DNA from: Pycnococcus provasolii
Taxonomy: Eukaryota; Chlorophyta; Pseudoscourfieldiophyceae; Pseudoscourfieldiales
Direction of reading: 5' to 3'
DNA length: 64,000 nt
NCBI GenBank assembly: GCA_049487715.1
Contig: CP150547.1
Span: 1,054,001-1,118,000, forward strand
How positions within the stretch are numbered: position 1 is the first letter of the stretch; each line of letters opens with the position of its first letter. The position numbers and the translations under genes are program-made. The notes beneath the pieces are model-generated. The model was given only the letters and a program-made list of their open reading frames with translations. It did not search any database and had not been told where the DNA came from. Below, one piece after another: positions 9,279 to 20,271 of the stretch.

Positions 9279-11717
9279 ATGTCTGCTGAGGAACTGGCTG
9301 GTTCTGGGTGTGATGCTGTTGATGATGCTGTTGGTGTGTCTGTTGCTGCTGAGGTTCATCTGCGCAACGCCGTCGCGAACGCAGTACGTGATGCACTCGC
9401 TGAAGATGCAGATTCAGATGAAATGGACAGCTTACAGGAGGAAGCCTACATGAGGACCCGAACCCTCATCACCCTTGGTGGTGATGATGTTGGTGGTGGT
9501 GGTGACGACGATGTCCCTGGGAATCCTAATCTGGAGGAGTCAGCAGATTCCAAGTCTCCTTTGGCTTTGGACCCGTCACCGTTGGACGTCCTGACGTTCC
9601 TCTTCGACCTGCTCGAACAGCACCCACCGCCACCGGGAGGGAAACCGCGCGCGCGCAAAGCTAACAATGCGAACGAAGGTGACGACGCCACGGGATGGCG
9701 ACTCGGACGGCTGCTGACCCTTTTGAGAGAACACGCGCCGGCGACTTGGCCAGATGCCTCCCTATCAGCACTCGCCGTCGGCAACGCGCTCGTTCGGACA
9801 GCATCCAAAGACGACCTGCTCAAACAAAAGTGGATACGTCACGACCAAAACCTGCCCGCGGCGCTCAAGTCAACAGGAAGACTCGCGAAAGGGGACGTCG
9901 ACGGACTTGCCAAGGTGCGCCTGCCGCCGAAAAGGTCCGAAACGAAAGGACACGAACACCACTCGTACGGAACGTGCGAAATGTTCGGGCCTTTCGAACC
10001 TAAAGATACGAACGACGAACGGGCGGCACAGCGGGAGGCGAACAGGCGCGTTCAGGTTGCCTGCGAACAAGCAAGCTCCGCGAAACTTGGCAAGGAAATC
10101 GACGACGCGATCGAAGCGGCCGTCGCGGGAACTCTCCCCACGTCCGTCGACGACACCCAGCGTGCCGCGGTACTACAGCGGCTGTCCAGCCTGCTGTCCG
10201 AGCTCATGGCACCTGTCGCGTTCCACGCCAACAAGAGCCCATTCCGCAACAACCATAATGCTTGCCAGGCTCTTTTACAAAGCGGCGCAATTTCCGTGCA
10301 CGCGTTCGGTTCCGCCGCGATGAACATGCACACGCCCTCCAGCGACGTGGACTGCTCCCTCGAGTTTCTACCCGACGTGTGGACAAAACTCAAGGACGCG
10401 CTGAGACCAAGGGCAGCGCAGCTGCTCGATCGCAACAGGCGAAGCGGACGTGCGATACGCAACACGGGTGATCACGAGGCGCAGCTCGGGTGGCTCGTGC
10501 GAAGTGAGGTGACCCAGATCATTGCCAAAGTTCTGCGTGACGCACCTCAGTACGTTGCGCCTGAGCAGAGGGACGAATTCAAGCGCAACCGCTACGTGCG
10601 CCCCCGAAACGTTCAGACTATTGCGCATGCACGTGTGCCGATCGTGAAGTTCGTCGACTCGAAGACGGGTCTTGAGGTTGACATCTCCATCGCGTCGAAT
10701 GGTGTGGCGAAGAGCCGTTCCATGGGGCACGTGCTGGACGCTGCGCCAGTGGAGGTTCGCAAGGTGGCGCGCTGCTTTAAGCTTTGGTCAAAATGCCACC
10801 AGGTGAACAATTCCGTGAATGGCACGCTCAACTCGTATGCAATCCTGAATCTCGTGCTGTGGGCCCTGCAGCAGGGAACGGACAAGGCGCCTGCGTCGAT
10901 TCCGCCGCTATCTCTTCTCATTGGCTCGGAGGGGGATCAAGTTTCAGCCGAGCTTGTGCGTGAGCGCATGGCCAAGTGGAAGGCGGACGGTTCGCACAGC
11001 AGCACTTTACAACGTGGCGTGGCATCGCTCTTCTTTGACGTCATCCATCGGCTCAATTCCCTGCGTGCGATGTGGGCACACGGCATTGTGGTGAGCTCGT
11101 TTGACGGTTCCATCAAGGCTTTTGGCCAGTGGGCAGAACTTGGGAAGGCGCACTACACGTTCAGCGTTGAGGATCCTTTCGATCTCCTTGACAACTGCGG
11201 TCGTTCTGTGCAGAGTGGTTGGCAAAGCCGCCGTCTCATGTCGTCAATTTCCGAGTCCTCTTCGTTGCTAGCATCGTGCGACGATGGCGATCGGTCTCCC
11301 GACGATGTCGTGAAGTGCCTCCTGGGAAAGCACAAGGAGGAGGAGGGGGAGGAATCGAAGGAGGAAATGAAGGAGGAGCGTGCAGGCGCTGGTGGGCGTG
11401 GCGGCGGCCGCGGCGGCAAGGGCGGTGGGCGTGGCGCCGACGGCGGTCGCGGCGGCAAGGGTGGTGGACGTGGCGGCCGTCAGGAGAAGAAGAAAGATGA
11501 GCAGCCCGCTGGCGGCGGCGGCAGTCGCGGCAAGGGTGGTGGTCGTGGCGGCGGTCCTGAGAAGCAGAAGAAGAAGGAAGAGCAGCCTGCTGGCGGCGGT
11601 GGCCGCGGTCGCGGCAAGGGAGGTCGCGGCGGCGGTCGTGGCGGCGGTCGTGGCAAGGGCGGCGTGGAAGGAGCGCCCGGCCCACCAGTCCGTGTGGTGG
11701 AATGGGTCGAGGATTAG
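9279..11717 (+). CDS. non-canonical poly(A) polymerase / terminal uridylyltransferase with RGG tail
   Basis: An 812-residue protein predicted to add A or U residues to RNA 3' ends. It has an acidic N-terminus. The polymerase-beta-like catalytic core carries FGSAAMNMH near residue 343, the metal-binding DVD pair near 355, and a third Asp in GLEVDIS near 466. The helical PAP-associated part follows (FKLWSKCHQVNN..LNSYAILNLVLW). The loop between the second and third catalytic carboxylates is about 110 residues, longer than usual. From about residue 700 the C-terminus is an RGG/KGG-rich tail expected to bind RNA. Start chosen at the first ATG; upstream sequence is low-complexity. TGTAA is at 11725-11729. 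Whether it is a uridylyl- or adenylyltransferase cannot be read from the sequence. Confidence 0.9.
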   Translation: MSAEELAGSGCDAVDDAVGVSVAAEVHLRNAVANAVRDALAEDADSDEMDSLQEEAYMRTRTLITLGGDDVGGGGDDDVPGNPNLEESADSKSPLALDPSPLDVLTFLFDLLEQHPPPPGGKPRARKANNANEGDDATGWRLGRLLTLLREHAPATWPDASLSALAVGNALVRTASKDDLLKQKWIRHDQNLPAALKSTGRLAKGDVDGLAKVRLPPKRSETKGHEHHSYGTCEMFGPFEPKDTNDERAAQREANRRVQVACEQASSAKLGKEIDDAIEAAVAGTLPTSVDDTQRAAVLQRLSSLLSELMAPVAFHANKSPFRNNHNACQALLQSGAISVHAFGSAAMNMHTPSSDVDCSLEFLPDVWTKLKDALRPRAAQLLDRNRRSGRAIRNTGDHEAQLGWLVRSEVTQIIAKVLRDAPQYVAPEQRDEFKRNRYVRPRNVQTIAHARVPIVKFVDSKTGLEVDISIASNGVAKSRSMGHVLDAAPVEVRKVARCFKLWSKCHQVNNSVNGTLNSYAILNLVLWALQQGTDKAPASIPPLSLLIGSEGDQVSAELVRERMAKWKADGSHSSTLQRGVASLFFDVIHRLNSLRAMWAHGIVVSSFDGSIKAFGQWAELGKAHYTFSVEDPFDLLDNCGRSVQSGWQSRRLMSSISESSSLLASCDDGDRSPDDVVKCLLGKHKEEEGEESKEEMKEERAGAGGRGGGRGGKGGGRGADGGRGGKGGGRGGRQEKKKDEQPAGGGGSRGKGGGRGGGPEKQKKKEEQPAGGGGRGRGKGGRGGGRGGGRGKGGVEGAPGPPVRVVEWVED

Positions 11718-13145
11718 CCCAAGCTGTAACTAATGTTATTATTTACTTATTCCGAACAGAATTTATTCATTAATTATAGTACAGTAGTTTATTTTATGTG
11801 CTGCACGTACCGTACGTATTGTACTCCGTCAGACTGTGCGCGTAATTACATAGAGTCACGTAACGTACTGTAGTCTTCTTGTAACCCCGAACGAAGAAGA
11901 GACCTTCCGATCGCGTGCGAGCGAGAACCCCGACACGGGAGGACGGCGCTGCTGTGACCTGTAGGCGGCGAGGCCTTCGTCGTTGCCAGCATCCCCGGCA
12001 ACTGGCAACTGGCAACTGGCTGGTCACGAATGAACGACGCGCAGCCATGGGAGGGAGAGGAAGAAATTGGCCAGGGGAAAGGTTCTGGGGGGAGGCAAAC
12101 CCCACCACCACCCACCCACCACCAACCCCTCCCTCGATCGAATTCTGACCAATCACAGAACATCATTTGGTTGGAGTTTTCGCCTGAAGTGGACCAAAAA
12201 TGCCGAATTTCGCCTGAAGTGGACCGTTAGCTAACCCTAGCCATAACCCTAACCCTAATCCCTAACCCTAGCCCTAACCATCCCTCTGAACGGACAGGAC
12301 AGGCAGTGGCCGACTGGGAGCTAATCCCCCCCAAAAAAGGGGGGGTTGCGGCCAAAATTGGGGAAAATTAGTCCCCCGACCAATTCTGTCGACCAATCCC
12401 CGGTCAGGTTGGTTGGGGACAACATCCCGGCGCCATGGCGTCGTCGCCGGCGGTGGTGGCGCGCGTAGTGGGGCAGTCTGAGGTGTATGGCTGGTGGGCA
12501 GGCTCACAGGCTGACAGGTGGGGGACTGGTTGACCTCATGTAAGTTGATCTTGTAACATCATGAACAACCTCTTGTCCCATAACCTTAAGGTCAACCCAC
12601 TTTCCCTTAAGGTCGCATCCCCCCTCCATGTAGGTTTCATGTTCGAAGATGTTGTTACATGGAGCTTACATGAGTCTTACCAACAAGGCATAAGCCAGCC
12701 GCGTAGCCAGTGAGCCAGCCATACGACACAGACTGCGCTACTACGGGTGCCGGTACCGCCGGCGACGACGCCATGGTATCGGCATGTTGGTCAAAGAAGT
12801 CGTGGGTGTAGAGTTAGGGATTAGGGTGTAGGGTTAGGGATTAGGGTTAGGGTTATGGCTAGGGTTAGCTAACGGTCCACTTCAGGCGAAATTCGGCATT
12901 TTTGGTCCACTTCAGGCGAAAACTCCATTTGGTTGGGTTGGGGAGGCTCCAGCCAGCCAGCCGCTCCGCCCCCCCTGACCCCCTCTCTCTCTCTCTCTCT
13001 CTGTCGCCCCCCTGTTCGCGCAGCCAGCCAGCCGCACGAACCCGGGGGGGTCAGGAAAAAGTCGGCGCACGCGTCTGCGGGTCTGGGGATTTTGTTTGTC
13101 CATCTATCCATTAACTTCTTGGTATTCAATAGTAGTTTTTTTACG
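11718..13145. other. long intergenic region carrying a foldback transposable element
   Basis: About 1.4 kb without a credible gene. The nucleotidyltransferase TGTAA is at 11725-11729. A 756-bp inverted-repeat element occupies 12172-12927, followed by a pyrimidine (CT)n run at about 12979-13002 that may be part of the promoter of the CGL160-like gene. Confidence 0.75.
12172..12927. mobile_element. foldback / MITE-like element with perfect 99-bp terminal inverted repeats
   Basis: The terminal inverted repeats are 12172-12270 and 12829-12927, 99 bp with no mismatch. Each begins tggagttttcgcctgaagtg, contains the sub-repeat tcgcctgaagtggacc twice, and ends in CCCTAA/TTAGGG-type repeats. Flanking direct repeats are present: catttggttgg occurs at 12164-12174 and 12926-12936. 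It overlaps the repeat ends, so the target-site duplication is 6-11 bp depending on where the border is drawn. Inside, a second inverted pair (12433-12454 with 12755-12776, 22 bp perfect) and a looser pair (about 12536 with 12679) make most of the element foldable. No transposase frame is present, so it would be non-autonomous. Confidence 0.9.
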
Positions 13146-14414
13146 ATGATGCTTGGTAGTGGTAGTGGCTCAAAAAGAGTGCTTGGTGGCCGTTTGTTTA
13201 GGCACTCTGCGTCGTCATCAACGTCGTTGCGTCGCAATGACTTGTCAGTGCGCGTCGCGAGCTCGAACAAAACCAGGAAAGGACCGTCGTTCTTCGACGA
13301 GGCGGACGTCGATGCGCCCGTCATGCGCCGGCGCGATAATGCTGACCCGCTGAAAGATGACACGCCGATGTGGAAGCAGAACTATCGCCCGCACTTTGAC
13401 AAGCTGGATGAGGAGACGGACCGCCTGCTGAACGGTACCGAGGAGGAGGAGAGCGAATTTGCGGCAGCCATGCGAAAGAGAGACGAGGCGAAAGCAGCTG
13501 GAAGTGGGCTCGGGTTCGTCGACATCGAAACACAGCTCGACAACGCCTTCTCAGAAGGAGGGGGCATAGAGAGAGCCAAAGAGCAGACGCAGACGCCGGC
13601 GGCGAAAGGCAAGCCCCGTGCAAAGGCAGGCAGCACCAGCCTGCCGGACGTCTTCGACCCGCGAACGCGAAGGCTGCGCGTCGTCACGCGTAACGACCTA
13701 TTCGGAAGTGGAAAGGGGAAGGAAGTTACGCCGGAGGTGCTCGAGAAGATGCAAAAGAGTGGACAGAACATCTACTACGCGCCAACGAAGCGCGAGCGGG
13801 CGGCTTGGAAGAAAAACGAAAAGTACGCCATAAACTACGTCGCAGATGCCGAGGAACTGATGCTGGAAAACAAATTGCGTGCGGAGGAGGCTGAGCGAAA
13901 GCGCCTCGCATACATGGCCGAGTACCAGGCTCTGAAGGGAGAGTTCTTGCTTGCGACCGCCACGACGGGTATCCTAACCGTCGCGATTGTGTACACGAGC
14001 GTGGGATTCCAGATGGACTTGACCGTCTCGGCGGCGCTTGGGGCTATCGGCGCTTTGACGTACTCTCGATTCCTGACGCAGTCCGCGGACGGCTCGGCGC
14101 CGCCTCGACTTGCCGTTCCTCTCGTGCTTTGCATGGGTTGGAACCGATGGGAAGCGCTCTTCGCGGACGACGTGGGTGTGCACTTGAGCCTGCTCTACAT
14201 TTCCATCGGCTTTTTCACGTACAAGGGGAGCAACGTCTGGCAGGTGATTCGCGCGTTCCTGCCCATCGAAGATCCGGAGCCTGCGCCACTTCCACTTCCC
14301 ACGGAGGGCGATGCAACGTCGAGCTGGGATGAAGACGCGCTCTCTAGCTTTGACGAAGAGGGGCGCGCGAAGGCACGCACTTCGTTCGACAAGATGCGCG
14401 AGCAAATAGTGTAG
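13146..14414 (+). CDS. CGL160/AtpI-like plastid protein
   Basis: A 422-residue protein. The N-terminus (MMLGSGSGSKRVLGGRLFRHSAS) looks like a plastid transit peptide. A charged soluble region follows to about residue 260. The C-terminal part has three or four membrane helices (FLLATATTGILTVAIVYTS, LTVSAALGAIGALTYSRFL, RLAVPLVLCMGWNRWEALF, LLYISIGFFTYKG). This layout, with the NRW and GFFTYK segments, resembles CGL160, a green-lineage protein with an AtpI-like domain that helps assemble chloroplast ATP synthase. The assignment is from memory of the family and was not searched. The frame is open upstream to 12933, inside the foldback flank, but the ATG at 13146 is the first good start. Confidence 0.65.
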   Translation: MMLGSGSGSKRVLGGRLFRHSASSSTSLRRNDLSVRVASSNKTRKGPSFFDEADVDAPVMRRRDNADPLKDDTPMWKQNYRPHFDKLDEETDRLLNGTEEEESEFAAAMRKRDEAKAAGSGLGFVDIETQLDNAFSEGGGIERAKEQTQTPAAKGKPRAKAGSTSLPDVFDPRTRRLRVVTRNDLFGSGKGKEVTPEVLEKMQKSGQNIYYAPTKRERAAWKKNEKYAINYVADAEELMLENKLRAEEAERKRLAYMAEYQALKGEFLLATATTGILTVAIVYTSVGFQMDLTVSAALGAIGALTYSRFLTQSADGSAPPRLAVPLVLCMGWNRWEALFADDVGVHLSLLYISIGFFTYKGSNVWQVIRAFLPIEDPEPAPLPLPTEGDATSSWDEDALSSFDEEGRAKARTSFDKMREQIV

Positions 14415-14511
14415 ATGTTAACAACAACGTCAAAATAATGGCAACATTCTTTCACAGAGTAACAATATTTTTTGAATTGTTTTTGCAATCATTTTCTTCT
14501 TTTTTTTCAAT

Positions 14512-15828
14512 TTAAACATAAAGCTGTCGAAGCTCTTCGAAAAATCCATTTTCGCGAAGCGGGTACAAAAAGAGCGGGCAAGTGGGCGTAATGACGAGCA
14601 TTGTAGTGAGGAGGAGGAGCGTGGATTTTACCAGCCCTGGGTGCTGTTGGTGCTTGCGTCTCTCTTTTTTTAGCTTCGTACCACCGCTCGTCAGCATTTG
14701 CTGGGTGAGAACTTCCACGGTGACAAGGAACCACTGGACGAGAAAGAATGCCGTCATGCACCCCATCCCGCGTGGATGGTGTGGTGTCGCGAAGATGACA
14801 AGTCCCTCGTGCACGAGCCCGCTTAGCAGGAATGCAAGCAACGCTCGCAAAGCGATGGGCAGCTTGCTCGTGCCTGGTATGGCTGCGACGACGTCTCTAA
14901 GCAGATGGTGCATGACTTTATTCCAGCGACGGCTCCAGCAGTCTCGAACACCACGGCTCTTGATAAGCGGGTTATCAAAGGCGGGTAGAATTGTCTCGGT
15001 GTTGCACAAGGTAGCGCATGCGGACATGGCATCGAACATTGAGCTGAGTTGGAAGTAAACCCAGCACATCGAGAGGTAATCTGACGCAAGTCGAAGCGCA
15101 CCACATGCTGGAATCGACAATGAATCGCACGTCGCGTCGAATGAAAGACGATGCGTCGAATTGCTAGATGCGAAGGCAAACCGTAGACTCTCTTGTCGCA
15201 TAATCAATGCACATATCATCTGCTTCGCAAGTGTCTTGGCAGTGAACTTTGCCCACGTCAGCACGCGCGATTGCTCGACTTCGTTCTCTGCGATGTCCAC
15301 GGGCAGGGCGGCGTACATTCCAAAAGCGATTGCCCCGCGATCTCGAAATCGTCGTGCCGCGATGCCGTCACTGAAGCTGATCAGCATTCTCATCGACGAA
15401 ACACACCATACGCATGCCCACACCTCACGATTGATCGGGTTGTCGTATCGAGAGGCAGCTTGCGCGAACATTTCGTGTAACAGCTGATTTGTGCCGCGGA
15501 GGACAAATGGCAGCAAGCACGCATGCCAAGCAATCATCACGAGAGCGTGTGGAGATAGACGCGGCGATCCGGTACAGACTCGTCGAGCACAGTTCATGGC
15601 GCTCGCAATAGCGACGAATCCACACTCGAAATTCGTGCTCCACGCTATGAATCTTGATGATGGTGGCAGCGCCTTCGTCAAGACTGCTTCAAGTCCTAGG
15701 CCTCGCGTCATTGCGACGCATTGGAGCAAGATGAGTGGGAATGAGGCATCAATGACGAAATTCAGGAGGAGGAGGAGAGAATGCTTATCACCACCGTGGC
15801 GGCGAGAGAGCGGCGCTGACACCACCAT
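14512..15828 (-). CDS. wax-synthase-like membrane O-acyltransferase (MBOAT family)
   Basis: A 438-residue polytopic membrane protein, predicted to be an ER enzyme transferring acyl groups to an alcohol. Several hydrophobic helices are visible. The family signature lies in the last third: CWSRRWNKVMHHLLRDVV (the R-x-F/C-W-x-RRWN motif of the wax-synthase domain) followed by LLAFLLSGLVHEGLV, which carries the conserved His of MBOAT enzymes. The start is at ATG 15828; the open frame reaches 15894 only through a GTG. Shares a short divergent promoter (about 200 bp) with the ion channel. The substrate (wax ester, sterol ester or other) is not evident. No clear TGTAA follows the stop. Confidence 0.8.
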   Translation of the reverse strand: MVVSAPLSRRHGGDKHSLLLLLNFVIDASFPLILLQCVAMTRGLGLEAVLTKALPPSSRFIAWSTNFECGFVAIASAMNCARRVCTGSPRLSPHALVMIAWHACLLPFVLRGTNQLLHEMFAQAASRYDNPINREVWACVWCVSSMRMLISFSDGIAARRFRDRGAIAFGMYAALPVDIAENEVEQSRVLTWAKFTAKTLAKQMICALIMRQESLRFAFASSNSTHRLSFDATCDSLSIPACGALRLASDYLSMCWVYFQLSSMFDAMSACATLCNTETILPAFDNPLIKSRGVRDCWSRRWNKVMHHLLRDVVAAIPGTSKLPIALRALLAFLLSGLVHEGLVIFATPHHPRGMGCMTAFFLVQWFLVTVEVLTQQMLTSGGTKLKKERRKHQQHPGLVKSTLLLLTTMLVITPTCPLFLYPLRENGFFEELRQLYV

Positions 15829-16030
15829 TGTTGGTTCTTCTAGGGTGCCAGGGGTGGCCGGGTGGGGTGGGTGGGGTGGACTCCTCTCTCTCACATGAGA
15901 GAAGAAGGAAGGGCCGCGGGCAAAACAAGGGGGCGAGGGGGGGACAAAAGGCGAAATCTCGGAATAGGTGCCTTCAGTTTAAACACGGTCGCACTGACAT
16001 CAAAGTACTCTGGCAACAAAATTAAATTCA

Positions 16031-19000
16031 ATGGCAGCGTCTTCTGTTGTTCAACACTTGTTCCCAGTGGTGCCGCCGAAGAGCCTCGTGCATCTCACAT
16101 GGGCGCTGACGGTGTTCACGACGCTCGCGTTCGTTGCCGCGTACGGTAAGTCTACCACAAACCATCCATAGCAGATAAACAACAACAGCAGTTCACTAAC
16201 AACCTAACACGCTATGTAAATAAAAACAGAACCGCTCGACATCGCCTTCGACATGACGCATCTTGTGTGCGCGTCGTCCACGCCGTCGTCAACTTCGTCC
16301 TGCCGCGCAATCAACGTGGCGCACGTGTTAGCATCCTTTGTGTTTCTCGCTGACATCCTGTTCAAGGCACGCATGCTCGGCTACGAGACGCGCGGCGCAG
16401 TTGTCACGGACCGAAAGAGCATTCGACGACGCTATCTTGTCGATCGGCGCTGGCAATCGTTTGTTCCTGACGTCATGGCGGTATCGCCGCTCGTGATTGT
16501 CGAACTTCCTCTCCTTGTTCTGCTGACAGTGGAGCCAGGCGACTACCGAAGAAACAGCTACCGGCGTGTCGCACCGATTCTGCGGTGCATTCTCCACCTC
16601 GCTAAGCTTCACGACTGCCTCGATGATCATGGCATGTGCATGTACGAAAAGCTTTGCAATACATTCGATACACTCAAGGCGAGCTTCGTCGCGCTGCTGC
16701 TCATCTACTTTTTCGTCGAACATTGTCTGGCGTGCATGTGGTTCATCGTGAACGAGCAACATGCGAACGGTCTCAAGCAAAGCTGGATGCATTCGCTGGA
16801 CGACCTTGCCGCCGATGCGGATGCGTGGGATGCCGGTAATCGCACACCTTCGATGGCAATACGCTTCTGGATCGCGGCATTCTACTGGGGCTCCACTGCA
16901 GGCGACGGATTCACAGCCGTCAATACGCGCGAGCGTCTCGTGGGCATTGTGGGCATCGTCATTATGGTCAACCTGGTAAAGGCGTACATAATCTCGTCCA
17001 TCAATGATGTCCTCACGAGTCAGCGAGGTACGGTGAAGCAGACCACATACAGACTCAAGGTGGATGCCGTGAACCGCTACCTGCGAGAGTACTCCGTTCC
17101 CAGTGAACTGTGCAAGAGCATTCGCACCTTCTACAAAGAGGTGTGGCTGCGCAAGAATTTGGACTTCACCGAATCGACTATGCTCCACGAGCTACCAGAT
17201 GGTCTCCGGAAAAAAGCGATGCGAGTCGTGATGATGCGATCGTTCATGACCTCGTCGTCGCCGTCATCTAGAGGCGGCAAGAAGGGGGTTCTTGGCGCTT
17301 TTTTTGACGACTACTTCACGTCGTCGCCATCCTCTTCAGGGGAAAATCCCAGCGACCACAACAACGACGGCGACGAAAGTGGTCTTCGCGGGCAATTCAC
17401 CAATGCGCAGCTGATGAATTGGGTGAATCTGCTGAGCACGCGACTGAATCCCATGTCAGCCTCTCCAGGAGAATTCATCGTGCTGCGTGGTGACAGCACC
17501 AATACGGACATGTTTCTTTTGAAGAATGGCGTTGCGGAGGTCGTTGTCGGAAATAAGGGGGTCGTCACGCTTACCGATGGCGCTTATTTCGGCGACATCC
17601 TGCTGCTCGGCCTCATGAAGGAAAGAACGGCAAGCATTAGGGCTGTCACATACTGCGAACTATTTTCGCTGAGTCGAGAAGATCTGCGTGACGTCTTTCG
17701 ATCTGCTCGTGGACTAGAAAGCGTGATGATCTCCGTCGCCAAGAAGCGCCTTCGCATGGCAGAGGAGCGCGACAAGGCATCCAAACAACGACGCGAGGCG
17801 GCGGCAGAGGAAGAAAGTGACAATTCACACCACCACGGTGGCGCCGGCGCTGATGGTGCATCATCATCGACAGCCACGACACGTGAGGAGGCGGCGGAGT
17901 TGGCTGATCAAGATAAGAAGGGTGGTGCGCCTGCGGGAGAAACCACAACACCATCGCAAACGGCGGGAGGCGATGCTGGGAGGAAAGATCTAGATGGTGG
18001 CGTGGGAACCGGCGTGCCGCATGCACTTCTGCGTGAACTTGGTGATGCCGTATCGCATCTGAAAAAATCTGTCGTAGACGCGGAGGAAGCGGAAGCGAAT
18101 CGGGTGAAGTTCGGAACGCGCGTGAAGCTGCGTCGACGAAGCAAAATGCGCTCAGCGTGGGGAAAGTCAATCAGCGCTTTGAAGCGGCAGCTACAACAGA
18201 AGAAGGAGGATGAGGAAGAAGTACCACTGTTGCCGTCAGAGTCGTCGTCAGAGCGACAGCAGCAGCATTCAGGATGCTCATCGTCGAGCATCTCTAGGTC
18301 CGAAGACACCGCTGTGCTGCTGGAAGTAGGTGACGACATCTCCTCGGAAGAACGAGACGCAGCCTTGTTGCTGTCCGCATCAGCAGCCACGAACACCACC
18401 ACCACCAATCCACTTGCGGCGATGAAGAAAAAGTGGGCTGTCGTTTCCGCAGTTGGCTCCGTTGTCGATCTCTGGGTTCGAAAGGCGTCGAAGATCCAAG
18501 ACGAGCGTGCGGAGGAGATGCGACATGTCGAGCTGTACGACGATGACGACGAAACACGCGACAACAAATTCACCCAAGATGCCGGCAATTATGCTGCTGA
18601 CGACGACACGCCACACGACGTGGATGCTGTATTTCATCCAGGAGTGCATGCAATGGCTCGCGCGTGGCGCGTGCGTTCATGCCCAAATCTCACGGTTCGA
18701 TGGACTAGAGCTGTACGTCGATGGCTTGGTGAGGCGATGCAGTCAACCTTCGGATCGAGCGTATTGAAAACGCGGCTGATTCATCCCGACAGCCCATTCA
18801 GCACCATATGGAACGCGGTGCAGCTTGCTTGCCTGCTCATCATCTGCGTGTACGTTCCACTTCGTTTCGCATTCACACCGTTTTGGCGAAACACAGGTGG
18901 TGGATTTGGCAGTGAAAGCTCGATTTTCATGCATGAGGTCGCCACGATTACGAAATCTGACGCCGACGATGATGACATCGGCAGTGCCGCCAACAATGAT

Positions 19001-20240
19001 GATGCATTCGCAAATCCGATGTGGCTTGCTTTCGAGGACACGATTCAGATCATCCTTGCGCTCGATGTCCTTGTGAAGCTCGCGACAGGATACCACGTAC
19101 TTGGAGCCGCGGTGATGAGTGGACGCCTCGCACGTCGCAAGTATGTGTTCTCATGGGCATTCCCGCTCGACATTCTTGCATGTATTCCTATTGTGTGGTA
19201 TCTGGTTGAGATTCTTGTCGCAATCGGCGCTGGCTCGTGGCATGCGACCTTTAATCGCCTCGCAATAATTACACCACCACGCGACGACGACGGTAGCAGC
19301 ACCAGCAGCGGGAGAAGCCTTTCTTCCGCGCGTGAGCTGCTGCTTGCGCCGGCATACTACGACGATGACGAAAACGGAATCAAGCTGGGGGCAGCGATCG
19401 GCGTCGTGCATCACACTATCACACAGCGATGGGACTCGTTTCGATCACTGCTAAATCCGTACGTGAAGCTCTTTCCGCTCCTCAAGCTGTATGATCTGCC
19501 TCGTCGCGGGATGGAGTTTCAGGACGCCTTTGCGGACGCCATCTCAAGTACGCTGTGGTCTAGCTTAACTGTGCTTCTTATCTACCTCGTTTGTGCCATC
19601 AACGCGCTCGCGTGTGTTTGGTTTAGTTCGATGGCATACTTCGACGTGAGCGGCTTGAGCACGAGCTGGATCGGCACGCAGTGCGATGACATTCATGAGT
19701 CGGTGATAAGCTGGATGCAGGTGTTTGGTGGTGGCGGCGGCGGTGGAGGTGGAGCAAGTGGCAGCAATGACACGCATCGTCTGCTGCTTCCTCACGTGCC
19801 TCGTGCAGCCACGACCACCGCCACATTCACGCTGCACGACTTTGGAACCATATACTGCGCATGCTTTTACTGGGCGTCAAGCGCGGCAGGCGCCTTTGAC
19901 GTCACGACAACGAACGAACGCCTTGCGGCAATATTTGTGCAGATGGCGGCTGTCGAGCTATTCACTGATTGGTTCTTTGCCAGTATCATCGGCGCACTGC
20001 AGAACTTTGACGAAAGTGGACGACGGCGCACGGAGTATCGAACAAAAATTGACGGTGTGAACGAGTGGATGTCGGAGAATGGACTACCTATGCAACTGCG
20101 TGGAGCCATTCGCCGTTTCTACCGCGACATCTGGACAGAGTCGGAAGACTCGTCGTCTGATGGTGGCGGTGACAGTGGCGGTGGTGGAGGTGGGAGTGGG
20201 AGTGGCGAGGCGGAGGCTGAGCTTTCTGCGAAAGAGTCTT

Positions 20241-20271
<31 letters not shown>

